NCBI RefSeq assembly: GCF_034422975.1
Contig: NZ_CP139873.1
Location: forward strand, 2,604,001-2,668,000
Direction: 5' to 3'
Source of the DNA: Idiomarina sp. PL1-037
GTDB lineage: Bacteria > Pseudomonadota > Gammaproteobacteria > Enterobacterales > Alteromonadaceae
DNA: 64,000 nt
Part shown: positions 53,742 to 60,663 of the stretch, piece after piece
How the letters are laid out: every line of letters begins with the position of its first letter
How positions within the stretch are numbered: the first letter of the stretch is position 1
Made by a program: the position numbers and the translations under genes
Notes under the pieces: generated by a model
Databases searched by the model: none
What the model saw: only the letters and a program-made list of their open reading frames with translations
Told to the model about the DNA's origin: nothing

Positions 53742-54464
53742 CTACGGATCAGGATCATTCCATTCAACTCGATCAGGATCGATTCGCCGAATTGGAGTGG
53801 CGGTGAAAATATCGTCTGTTCGCTCGATTCTATATCGCCAACCGTACTGCATCATATGTCCTGCTGTGTTAATAAACCTGTGAATACGATATTGTTTACG
53901 AACCCCATTGAAGTTTACCGGAATTGTGGAAGCCCAATCTAAGGGCCGAGTCGGTTTAGCTGTGGACTCTACCACTCCTGTTTGACCCGCCATCTCTATT
54001 GTTCCGTAATAGTGGCTTGCGGCGAAATCGGAACGCATCTTTACTTGACTACCAACTTTTATAACTACCGTTTCTGGGACTTCATCAAACGCTTTCTGTG
54101 AACCGCAAAATTTCTTGTAGTCGATTTGAGATACGACCTTACCACCAATCTTTCTAGTCTTATCTCGCCCTTGTATTCTTATGTGTGATGTTTTATACGG
54201 TCCAAAATTCTGCAATCTTAAAGCGAATTTCGCCTCACTATCCCCAACTACCACCAAGTAATGCGTTCCCGGTATTAATGCAATTCCGTTAGAGTCACGC
54301 ACTTTGTGAACAGCCATGTACCGAATCACACTATTGCGCTTTACTCGCACTCTAATCTCGTTCTGAAAGCTAAAACCTTCAACTTTCCACTTTGTTAAGT
54401 CTGAGAGCGTTACAATGTCGCCAGCTTGCACTCTGAATTGCTTCTCGTGTGAGATACCTTTCAT
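53742..54464 (-). CDS. Unknown island protein (240 aa), SH3-like pattern
   Basis: A 240-residue soluble, strand-rich, basic protein. Two stretches look like small SH3/KOW-type barrels: VQAGDIVTLSDLTKWKVEGF near the N-terminus and IKVGSQVKMRSDFAASHYYG with TIEMAGQTGVVESTAKPTR in the second half. This is a visual impression, not a family assignment. The start follows an AAGGATTTG stretch. It lies 69 bases downstream of the Gp2-like gene on the same strand, suggesting a replication or packaging module partner (inference). Confidence 0.6.
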   Translation of the reverse strand: MKGISHEKQFRVQAGDIVTLSDLTKWKVEGFSFQNEIRVRVKRNSVIRYMAVHKVRDSNGIALIPGTHYLVVVGDSEAKFALRLQNFGPYKTSHIRIQGRDKTRKIGGKVVSQIDYKKFCGSQKAFDEVPETVVIKVGSQVKMRSDFAASHYYGTIEMAGQTGVVESTAKPTRPLDWASTIPVNFNGVRKQYRIHRFINTAGHMMQYGWRYRIERTDDIFTATPIRRIDPDRVEWNDPDP

Positions 54465-54533
54465 TTCAAATCCTTTTGTTCAACTAAAACTTGTCAGAAA
54501 TTTAGGAATTAGGCCGAATCGCCGCAGTTAGGT

Positions 54534-55088
54534 TCAGTGTAACTCGGTCAATGAGATGCTAAACCTTCGCACATTGCTCAATTTGACTTCCTTTCCTCTA
54601 AGTTTCGCTAGATAACTTAGATGCCACACCACCTGGAATAGTTCTTCAACGCCAGACCTGTCTAGATTGTAGTATTTTATAGCTGTGTATCGTCCATAAT
54701 GTTGCCAATAATGTTTAATCCATTCAGTCAAACGGTAAGATGAGTTAACCCTGCTGCCGTCTAGTGCAATCACTAAATGGTAATGCGGGGTTTCAGCAGA
54801 GTGAATTTCACGAGCCCAGCATATGGCTATTCTTCTAGAGTAATGCTCTCGACAGATTTTAGTTTTTATCCGACACAGAAAAAGACTCAATTGCTTATTA
54901 TTCGGTTGCGATGTATTACAGGATAGGTCAAACCGGAAAAGAAATACTTTTCGATGATGGGATAGCATCCATAGTGGTACATCAATGACTTTACGTAGGA
55001 TTTGAGGATCTAAACTACTCCCACGCGCATTGACTTGCCAGTCGACACCTCTGTGATGAAACCAAGTTTCCTTATTATTTTGAGCCAT
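54534..55088 (-). CDS. Inovirus Gp2 / YagK-YfjJ-like protein (Rep-like)
   Basis: A 184-residue protein. The region RRIAICWAREIHSAETPHYH followed by LVIALDGS matches the YagK/YfjJ C-terminal domain family, related to inovirus Gp2. His102-Tyr-His104 has the form of the HUH metal site of rolling-circle replication nucleases, and Tyr159 in LSYLAKLRGK is in the position of the catalytic tyrosine (YxxK). It may therefore nick DNA and start replication of the excised island. It is read with the AlpA-type gene 148 bases upstream. Confidence 0.7.
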   Translation of the reverse strand: MAQNNKETWFHHRGVDWQVNARGSSLDPQILRKVIDVPLWMLSHHRKVFLFRFDLSCNTSQPNNKQLSLFLCRIKTKICREHYSRRIAICWAREIHSAETPHYHLVIALDGSRVNSSYRLTEWIKHYWQHYGRYTAIKYYNLDRSGVEELFQVVWHLSYLAKLRGKEVKLSNVRRFSISLTELH

Positions 55089-55236
55089 AATACACCCATA
55101 GATATTATTAATTACCTAGTCGATTGCCCGTGCACTATGCTCCTCCATGAGCCACAGCTATTGCGTTAGGTCTAATAATTGAATGATAAAAAAATTGGGT
55201 TGATGCCCGTAACAGTCCGATAGTGCCATCGGACGA

Positions 55237-55467
55237 TCAAATCAGTCCGTTTTCGGACACTTGATCAATCCACTTTTCGAGATCGCTCAAGCGCCATGCT
55301 ACGGAGCGCGTACCGAGATGGACACGTTTAGGAAACTTGCCTTGTTTTTCAAGCTCCCAACGTCGCTGACGTGCTAACCCAGTAATCGCTCTGCACTCGC
55401 GTTCACGGACTAAACGGTCTTTAGGTTTTCTTTGTACAGGTATGAAGGTTGTGGTTTGTATTTTCAT
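55237..55467 (-). CDS. AlpA-family regulator/excisionase
   Basis: A 76-residue MerR-like winged-helix protein. RLVRERECRAITGLARQRRW and KRVHLGTRSVAWRLSDLEKW are the AlpA/Xis pattern, in which the aromatic-rich helix contacts DNA. AlpA proteins of P4-like elements activate integrase expression and help excision. It lies between the integrase side and the Rep-like gene, as in many small satellite-type islands. Two hairpins with GTCCG arms stand at its 3' end (55215-55257). Confidence 0.85.
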   Translation of the reverse strand: MKIQTTTFIPVQRKPKDRLVRERECRAITGLARQRRWELEKQGKFPKRVHLGTRSVAWRLSDLEKWIDQVSENGLI

Positions 55468-55570
55468 CTCTTTGCCTCTAACTGGTTGTGAATGTCAGGG
55501 GCAACTTATCCGACGGGAATCGGTGACATGCGCGCAACTTCAATGGTCACCGTGGGGTTGCGCGCACCTT

Positions 55571-56104
55571 TTATGAATTTTTTCTGATGGCGTCGTAAAA
55601 GAAGTTTTTACTCGCTTTGAAGTTTCGGTTCGCAGGGGGTTCAGGACTTCCGTGAAGGTTGCCTTCCTTCTCATCCTTAGGCTCACCATTTGATTCGCGT
55701 TCAAACTTCCTATCTTCCAGGTAAAGCTCTAGAAGCCATCCATCAGCACTATTGTTTCCATTTTTCTTCAGGCGCACAAACTTCTCGTTACGGAGCCGCC
55801 ATTGCTTATCCTGTTCATATTTATCCTTTGCCCATTTTCTTAGTTGTTTTTTATATTCATCTAGCGAACGATGCCGTTCCATAGCCGCATTTCTTGGCTG
55901 ATTTTTTCGTTTCACATTATCCGAGAAAACTGGTTCAACCGAGTCATAAACAGTGCCAGCTTTCTGCCGTAGCATTTCAATCTCGCTCTTTAGCAATTCA
56001 GCCTCGCGCTCAAACCCAGCATCTTTAATCTGCTGCAAACTTTGCTCTATTTGCGCCAATCTGAGAGCATTGGGCCCTTTAATAAACTCATCACGTTTAC
56101 TCAT
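55571..56104 (-). CDS. Unknown charged coiled-coil protein overlapping the integrase end
   Basis: About 177 residues, rich in Lys, Glu and Arg, with heptad-like helices (LRLAQIEQSLQQIKDAGFER; SLDEYKKQLRKWAKDKYEQD) and no recognised domain. The ATG at 56104 follows GGAGGTGGTA, a near-perfect ribosome site that is part of the last integrase codons, and overlaps the integrase stop by eight bases. It is therefore translated together with the integrase. A DNA-binding or recombination accessory function is possible but only inferred. Confidence 0.6.
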   Translation of the reverse strand: MSKRDEFIKGPNALRLAQIEQSLQQIKDAGFEREAELLKSEIEMLRQKAGTVYDSVEPVFSDNVKRKNQPRNAAMERHRSLDEYKKQLRKWAKDKYEQDKQWRLRNEKFVRLKKNGNNSADGWLLELYLEDRKFERESNGEPKDEKEGNLHGSPEPPANRNFKASKNFFYDAIRKNS

Positions 56105-57326
56105 TACCACCTCCATGTAGCAAAGGTTCTAAAAGCTCTGCCACCTTGGTATTTGCTTCTCTACGCTCTTCTAGGTAATCATGTTGATTGTATACTTTGA
56201 GAACTCCTCGCAACTCATGGTTCAAGCATCGCTCAGCAATATTGTCTGGTATTTTTAATTGTGCAAGTAGCGTCCGATATGTCCTACGAAGATCTTGAAC
56301 GGTGAAATAATCAACTCCAGCGCTTCCGAGCACATTTGGATAAGGTTGCTTCTTACTATCAACTTTTTGGCCAAAAAGTTTAGCTAAAGCGTGATTAAGT
56401 GTATCGTCAGAAATATATTCTCGCCTCTTACTTCTGCGCCGAGCTGGGAAAACACACTGAGACCCGGCGCAACGTACCCTTAACTCTTCAATTACAGGCA
56501 TTAGTTGGTCAGGAATGGGCACCGTGATTGGTTTGCTTGTTTTGTTTTCGGGAAAGAACCAAGTTTGGTTCTCTAGATCAATTTGCTCCCATCGTGAGGA
56601 GGTAATTTCAGTCTTCCGACAACCAAGGTGGATAAGCAATAAAAAGGCAAGATAATTATCGCGAGTGAAAATATCTTGATTATCACGGAAAACGGTGAAT
56701 GCAGAGCGAATTTCATCTAACGATAAAAACCGTTTTCGCGGCTCGTAATTTTGACCAACATCAACGCCAGTGAAGTGAATCGCTGGATTACTGGTGACTA
56801 AATTAAGTTTAATTCCGTGGTTAAACATGCGCTTTAAAATGCTCAATGCACGAGACGCAGTAGTTTTATTGCCGATTTTCCTAAGTTCATCGAGCGCAGT
56901 ACGGATATCTATCGGAGTGATATCTCTTATTGAATATTTACCCAGGCGACTTTTTATGTGATTTCGATAAACTCGCTCATCATTACCAGGATGTTTAACC
57001 TGACTTTTGACTGACCGCTGGAACCAATCATTAAACAAATCATCCACCGTGTGAATAAGCCCACCAGATTCGCGACGGCGCTCAAGCTGAGGGTCAATCC
57101 CATTCTTAACTTTTGAGCGAATTGCAGCAGCTTGGATCTTGGCGTCAGCCAACGAGCAGATCGGATATCCTTCCGGCAAAGTGATGGTCTTACGCCTTCC
57201 TGCGTAGGTATATCGCACAAACCATGAAGCAGTACCTTGTTCAACTCTGAAATAAAGCCCGTCACCAACACTTTTTCGAACGTCCTCTCCGGCTCTAACA
57301 AGTGCTTTGATCTGACTACTGTTCAT
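56097..57326 (-). CDS. int: Tyrosine integrase (P4-like)
   Basis: A 409-residue phage-type recombinase with the N-terminal DUF4102-like arm-binding domain (VGDGLYFRVEQGTASWFVRY), a core-binding domain, and a catalytic domain. The first catalytic Arg is in HLGCRKTEITSSRW, the box II Arg in VQDLRRTYRTLLAQL, and the nucleophile Tyr in VLKVYNQHDYLEERR. The residue before the box II Asp-Leu-Arg is Gln where His is common. ATG 57326, behind GGAG, is preferred to one four codons earlier. It catalyses insertion and excision at the yicC end 190 bases away. Confidence 0.95.
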   Translation of the reverse strand: MNSSQIKALVRAGEDVRKSVGDGLYFRVEQGTASWFVRYTYAGRRKTITLPEGYPICSLADAKIQAAAIRSKVKNGIDPQLERRRESGGLIHTVDDLFNDWFQRSVKSQVKHPGNDERVYRNHIKSRLGKYSIRDITPIDIRTALDELRKIGNKTTASRALSILKRMFNHGIKLNLVTSNPAIHFTGVDVGQNYEPRKRFLSLDEIRSAFTVFRDNQDIFTRDNYLAFLLLIHLGCRKTEITSSRWEQIDLENQTWFFPENKTSKPITVPIPDQLMPVIEELRVRCAGSQCVFPARRRSKRREYISDDTLNHALAKLFGQKVDSKKQPYPNVLGSAGVDYFTVQDLRRTYRTLLAQLKIPDNIAERCLNHELRGVLKVYNQHDYLEERREANTKVAELLEPLLHGGGNE

Positions 57327-57339
57327 GACTATCTCCATG

Positions 57340-57348
57340 TGGTGACAA
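57340..57348 (-). repeat. Inverted arm-type half-site
   Basis: TGGTGACAA is the reverse complement of the TTGTCACCA unit of the arm repeats and lies just upstream of the integrase gene. It may bind integrase and so autoregulate its gene. Confidence 0.4.
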
Positions 57349-57379
57349 AACCTAGCGATGGAGACCCCATAAACACTTT

Positions 57380-57398
57380 GTCACCACCCTTGTCACCA
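57380..57398 (+). repeat. Right arm-type repeat
   Basis: GTCACCACCCTTGTCACCA matches the left-end copy at 40947-40965 at 17 of 19 bases, same orientation, between the integrase promoter and attR. Confidence 0.65.
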
Positions 57399-57505
57399 TA
57401 ATATAGCGGACAATCACGAACATTGCATTACCGTTAGATACGAAAAAGGCCGCAACCACGCGACCTTATCCAAACTTAGCACACTTAACAAAACTTAACA
57501 TGACC

Positions 57506-58369
57506 CTATTCAATGTTCTGGATCTGCTCTCTCATCTGCTCTATCAAAACTTTAAGCTCCACCGCAGCAGCGGTAATGTCAGAGTTGATCGATTTAGAGG
57601 CCAGGGTGTTTGCTTCGCGGTTGAACTCTTGCATCATAAAGTCCAGACGACGTCCGCAAGGGCCACCTTTTTTCAATATTTTGCGGGCTTCTTCCACGTG
57701 CGCGTCTAAACGATCGAGCTCTTCGGCTACGTCGGTTTTCTGCGCCAGCATGACCATTTCTTGCTCAACGCGTTGTGGGTCCAACTCTACCTTGGCTTCT
57801 TCAAAGCGAGTTAGTAAGCGCTCACGTTGCCACGCCATCACTTCTGGCATACGTTCACGAACAAAAGCCACCTGGGTGGTCACTCCGTCTAAACGTTCCT
57901 GCAGCATTTTATCAATGGCTGCGCCTTCGCTTTTGCGGTTTTCGATAAAGTCGTTGGTGGTCTTTTCCAGTGCGGCCAAAACGTCTTTTTGCAGCTCGTC
58001 CATGTCCTGATCCTGAGCAGCAACAACGCCCGGCCATTTTAGAACGTCAATAGGGTTTAACTGCCCGGCAGCGGAGTGCTGGCTCACCCATTTGGCGCTC
58101 GCAATCACACTTTTGGCAAGGTCTTCATTAATCGACAAGGCGCTTTGTTGGGCTTCGTCTACCTGCAGGCTCAGCTTGCACTCAACTTTGCCGCGCTGCA
58201 GCTTTTTACGAAACTGCTCACGTAGCGAATTTTCCAGAGAGCGGAAGGTTTCCGGTAAACGGAAGTAAGTTTCCAGATAACGTTGGTTAACTGAACGAAT
58301 TTCCCAAACTGCGGTGCCCCAGTCGGCTTTTTGCTCGTAACGAGCATAACCGGTCATACTTTGAATCAT
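57506..58369 (-). CDS. yicC: YicC family endoribonuclease
   Basis: A 287-residue YicC/YloC family protein. It begins MIQSMTGYARYEQKADWGTA and ends in the strongly conserved GPCGRRLDFMMQEFNREANT region with NSDITAAAVELKVLIEQMRE. The E. coli YicC protein is an endoribonuclease affecting small RNA turnover. The last three codons and stop (57506-57514) come from the island, replacing Leu-Glu-stop by Ile-Glu-stop, so function should be kept. It is preceded by the smrA-type gene on the same strand and is divergent from rph, the usual order. Confidence 0.95.
   Translation of the reverse strand: MIQSMTGYARYEQKADWGTAVWEIRSVNQRYLETYFRLPETFRSLENSLREQFRKKLQRGKVECKLSLQVDEAQQSALSINEDLAKSVIASAKWVSQHSAAGQLNPIDVLKWPGVVAAQDQDMDELQKDVLAALEKTTNDFIENRKSEGAAIDKMLQERLDGVTTQVAFVRERMPEVMAWQRERLLTRFEEAKVELDPQRVEQEMVMLAQKTDVAEELDRLDAHVEEARKILKKGGPCGRRLDFMMQEFNREANTLASKSINSDITAAAVELKVLIEQMREQIQNIE
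57515..57526 (+). repeat. Right attachment-site repeat (attR)
   Basis: GTTCTGGATCTG, identical to 40872-40883, within the last codons of yicC. Confidence 0.88.
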
Positions 58370-58398
58370 GTCGGTTCCTTTAAAACGAATCGTTTCTG

Positions 58399-58986
58399 TT
58401 ACCGCTTAGCGTGCTTTTCACGGTTCTTTTGTTTCTGTTCGGCGTTCTTTTTCATCATTATGTAGGCTGCGCCGCGGCCTCCATGGGGTCGCTGTGCGCT
58501 ATGAAACGCCAGTACCGGCTCAAGCTCGCGCAGCCACTTATTCACGTAACTTTTTATCAGTGCCGGATGAGGCTTTGTGTGCTTGCCCATGCCGTGAATG
58601 ATCAACGCTGTACGAACTCCGGCTGCATGACAGTCTTTCACAAAATTAAACAGTGCCGTGCGCGCCTCTGCCAATGTATGGTGGTGCAAGTTCAGGCTGG
58701 CTTCCATAGTATAGCGCCCCTGCTTCAGCCGTTTATACACTCCAGCCTGCACGCCGTCGCGATGAAACTCAATAACGTCATCCGGCTCAACTAAGTCCAC
58801 ATACTCGGTCGATAAAAAGTTTTCGTTTTCAGCCTCTTCCGCCTCAGCGGCGCGGCGACGCTCTTTTTGCGCCAGCGTTGGTTCAAAAGCCTGCTTAATA
58901 TCCGCGACCTCTTCACCCGCCAAGGGCGTTACGTCAGTCATTTCCTGACGAAACAACTCAAATTCTTCATCATCTGAACGCGACAT
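58399..58986 (-). CDS. smrA: Smr domain DNA endonuclease SmrA-like (YdaL)
   Basis: A 195-residue protein. After an acidic/basic N-terminal half comes a Smr domain with LNLHHHTLAEARTALFNFV (the LDLHG-type motif, here His-His-His) and LIIHGMGKHTKPHPALIKSY (the HGxG motif). The C-terminus is very basic (KKNAEQKQKNREKHAKR). Smr proteins are nicking endonucleases or RNA-cleaving enzymes; the YdaL/SmrA form lacks MutS domains. It lies 29 bases upstream of yicC and is likely co-transcribed. Confidence 0.85.
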   Translation of the reverse strand: MSRSDDEEFELFRQEMTDVTPLAGEEVADIKQAFEPTLAQKERRRAAEAEEAENENFLSTEYVDLVEPDDVIEFHRDGVQAGVYKRLKQGRYTMEASLNLHHHTLAEARTALFNFVKDCHAAGVRTALIIHGMGKHTKPHPALIKSYVNKWLRELEPVLAFHSAQRPHGGRGAAYIMMKKNAEQKQKNREKHAKR

Positions 58987-59122
58987 ACAGCCTCCCGCTC
59001 ATATTCTTTTGCTCGGTCTAGTGTAATACGTTGCTGCGCGAATCGCGATCCATTAATCGTCCAATTCTGCTACAATTGCGCTCAATTTATACATTGCGAC
59101 ATTCACTCAGTAAGGAGATGAC

Positions 59123-59836
59123 ATGCGTCCAAGTGGCCGTACGGCACAGCAAATTCGACCGGTAACCATTACCCGTAACTTTACCAGACACGCAGAAGGC
59201 TCGGTTTTAATCGAGTTTGGCGAAACCAAGGTGCTTTGTAATGCCTCGGTAGAAAGAGGGGTTCCGCGCTTTTTAAAAGGTAAAGGTCAGGGCTGGGTTA
59301 CCGCTGAATACAGCATGTTACCACGAGCAACCCACACCCGTTCTGCCCGCGAAGCTTCCCGCGGTAAGCAAGGCGGTCGTACCTTAGAAATTCAGCGCCT
59401 AATTGGCCGTTCACTGCGTACCTGCATCGACATGAGCGCCTTAGGTGAGCACACCATTACTATCGACTGTGACGTCATTCAGGCCGACGGCGGCACACGT
59501 ACCGCGTCTATCACCGGCGCTTGCGTCGCCTTAGTTGACGCACTGAACTGGATGCGTGCGCAAGGTATGGTCAAAGTGAACCCGTTAAAAGAAATGGTCG
59601 CAGCAATTTCAGTCGGTATTTTAGATGGCGAACCGGTCAGCGATCTGGAATACATTGAAGACTCAAAAGCCGATACTGACATGAACATTGTTATGACAGA
59701 AGCCGGCAAGTTTATCGAAATTCAGGGCACAGCCGAAGGCGAAGCCTTCAGTTTTGACGAAATGAACAGCTTAGTCGAAATGGCGCGTCACAGTATTCGC
59801 GAGTTAATTGATATTCAGAAACAAGCGTTAGCGTAA
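59123..59836 (+). CDS. rph: Ribonuclease PH
   Basis: A 237-residue phosphorolytic 3'-5' exoribonuclease that trims tRNA 3' ends. It opens MRPSGRTAQQIRPVTITRNF, has the GWVTAEYSMLPRATHTRSAR phosphate-binding segment, RTLEIQRLIGRSLRTCID, and the catalytic Asp region TIDCDVIQADGGTRTASITG. The AAGGAG ribosome site is strong. The protein is full-length and intact. It precedes pyrE by 36 bases in the classical rph-pyrE operon. Confidence 0.97.
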   Translation: MRPSGRTAQQIRPVTITRNFTRHAEGSVLIEFGETKVLCNASVERGVPRFLKGKGQGWVTAEYSMLPRATHTRSAREASRGKQGGRTLEIQRLIGRSLRTCIDMSALGEHTITIDCDVIQADGGTRTASITGACVALVDALNWMRAQGMVKVNPLKEMVAAISVGILDGEPVSDLEYIEDSKADTDMNIVMTEAGKFIEIQGTAEGEAFSFDEMNSLVEMARHSIRELIDIQKQALA

Positions 59837-59872
59837 GCTTAAATATAAAAGCAGGCGAGGAAAAATCAGGCA

Positions 59873-60517
59873 ATGAAAGCGTATCAAAAAGAGTTTATTG
59901 AGTTTGCCATAGAGCGTGGCGTATTAAAGTTTGGTGAATTTACCTTAAAGTCCGGGCGTACCAGTCCGTACTTTTTTAATGCAGGGCTTTTTAATAAAGG
60001 TTCTGACCTCGCCCGCTTAGGCCGCTTCTATGCCGCCGCGCTGGTCGACTCCGGTATCAGTTTTGATGTGCTTTTTGGCCCTGCTTACAAAGGCATTCCA
60101 ATTGCCACCGCCACAGCCGTCGCCTTGTATGACCAGCATCAGCAGGACACCCCTTATTGCTTTAACCGTAAAGAAAAGAAAGACCACGGCGAAGGCGGTA
60201 ACCTGGTGGGCTCTGCGCTGGAAGGCAAGGTGATGCTGGTGGATGACGTGATCACCGCAGGCACAGCTATTCGCGAAGCCATGGAGATTGTCGAAGCTAA
60301 CGGTGCCGAATTATCCGGCGTGCTCATTGCTCTGGACCGTCAGGAAAAAGGCAAAGGCGAACTGTCGGCTATTCAGGAGGTTGAGCGCGATTTTGGCGCT
60401 CAGGTGGTTAGCATTGTAAGCTTAAATGATGTGATCAATTTCTTAAAAGATGACGACGCCTTTAACGAATATCTGCCCAAAGTTGAAGCGTATCGCGCCG
60501 AGTTCGGCGTCGCCTGA
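59873..60517 (+). CDS. pyrE: Orotate phosphoribosyltransferase
   Basis: A 214-residue enzyme that joins orotate to PRPP in pyrimidine synthesis. GEFTLKSGRTSPYFFNAGLF is the N-terminal signature; the PRPP loop is VMLVDDVITAGTAIREAMEI; the flexible Lys-rich loop is FNRKEKKDHGEGG. Length equals that of E. coli PyrE. It follows rph as in many gammaproteobacteria, in which translation of the upstream gene sets pyrE expression; no leader attenuator is evident in the 36-base gap. Confidence 0.97.
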   Translation: MKAYQKEFIEFAIERGVLKFGEFTLKSGRTSPYFFNAGLFNKGSDLARLGRFYAAALVDSGISFDVLFGPAYKGIPIATATAVALYDQHQQDTPYCFNRKEKKDHGEGGNLVGSALEGKVMLVDDVITAGTAIREAMEIVEANGAELSGVLIALDRQEKGKGELSAIQEVERDFGAQVVSIVSLNDVINFLKDDDAFNEYLPKVEAYRAEFGVA

Positions 60518-60531
60518 AGAAATGGAATATC

Positions 60532-60658
60532 GGAGAATAAGAGTGCGCCTGACGGTTGCAAGGGGTCTTATGGCGCTGCACAAGCCCTACAGGGATGTCT
60601 TCACGGGCGTCCTCCAAAAGACCCCTTGTAACCTCAGCACTCGTTTTCCCGATTCTCC
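60532..60658. repeat. Long inverted-repeat element after pyrE
   Basis: A 127-base element bounded by GGAGAAT / ATTCTCC, with GAGTGC / GCACTC inside and a long stem GGTTGCAAGGGGTCTT / AAGACCCCTTGTAACC (15 of 16 paired). The 48-base centre holds GCCCTACAGGGATGTCTTCA. It could fold into one large hairpin and lies between the convergent pyrE and peptidase genes. It resembles an intergenic repeat unit rather than an ordinary terminator; no other copy was noticed in this window. Confidence 0.75.
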
Positions 60659-60663
60659 AGCTG

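Larger units (their letters stand above)
40872..57526. mobile_element. Genomic island integrated in the 3' end of yicC
   Basis: About 16.7 kb bounded by a 12-base direct repeat and carrying a tyrosine integrase at the yicC end. Contents from left: SRA-HNH nuclease, small lipoprotein, mcrB-mcrC, hsdM-hsdS-hsdR, then on the minus strand an unknown membrane protein, two unknown genes, a Gp2/Rep-like protein, an AlpA-type regulator, an unknown coiled protein and the integrase. No conjugation or phage structural genes are seen, so movement would need a helper. The yicC 3' end is known as an insertion site for integrative islands in gammaproteobacteria (from memory). Confidence 0.93.

Noticed and set aside
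55215..55257. Two GTCCG hairpins at the alpA 3' end as terminators
   Set aside because: No T-run follows either on the transcribed strand, and one lies within the coding region.
40872..57526. Prophage or integrative conjugative element
   Set aside because: No capsid, terminase, lysis, relaxase or type IV secretion genes are visible; a helper-dependent island fits better.
57513..58010. 165-codon plus-strand frame across yicC
   Set aside because: Antisense to well-conserved YicC; Ser/Cys-rich composition typical of a shadow frame.
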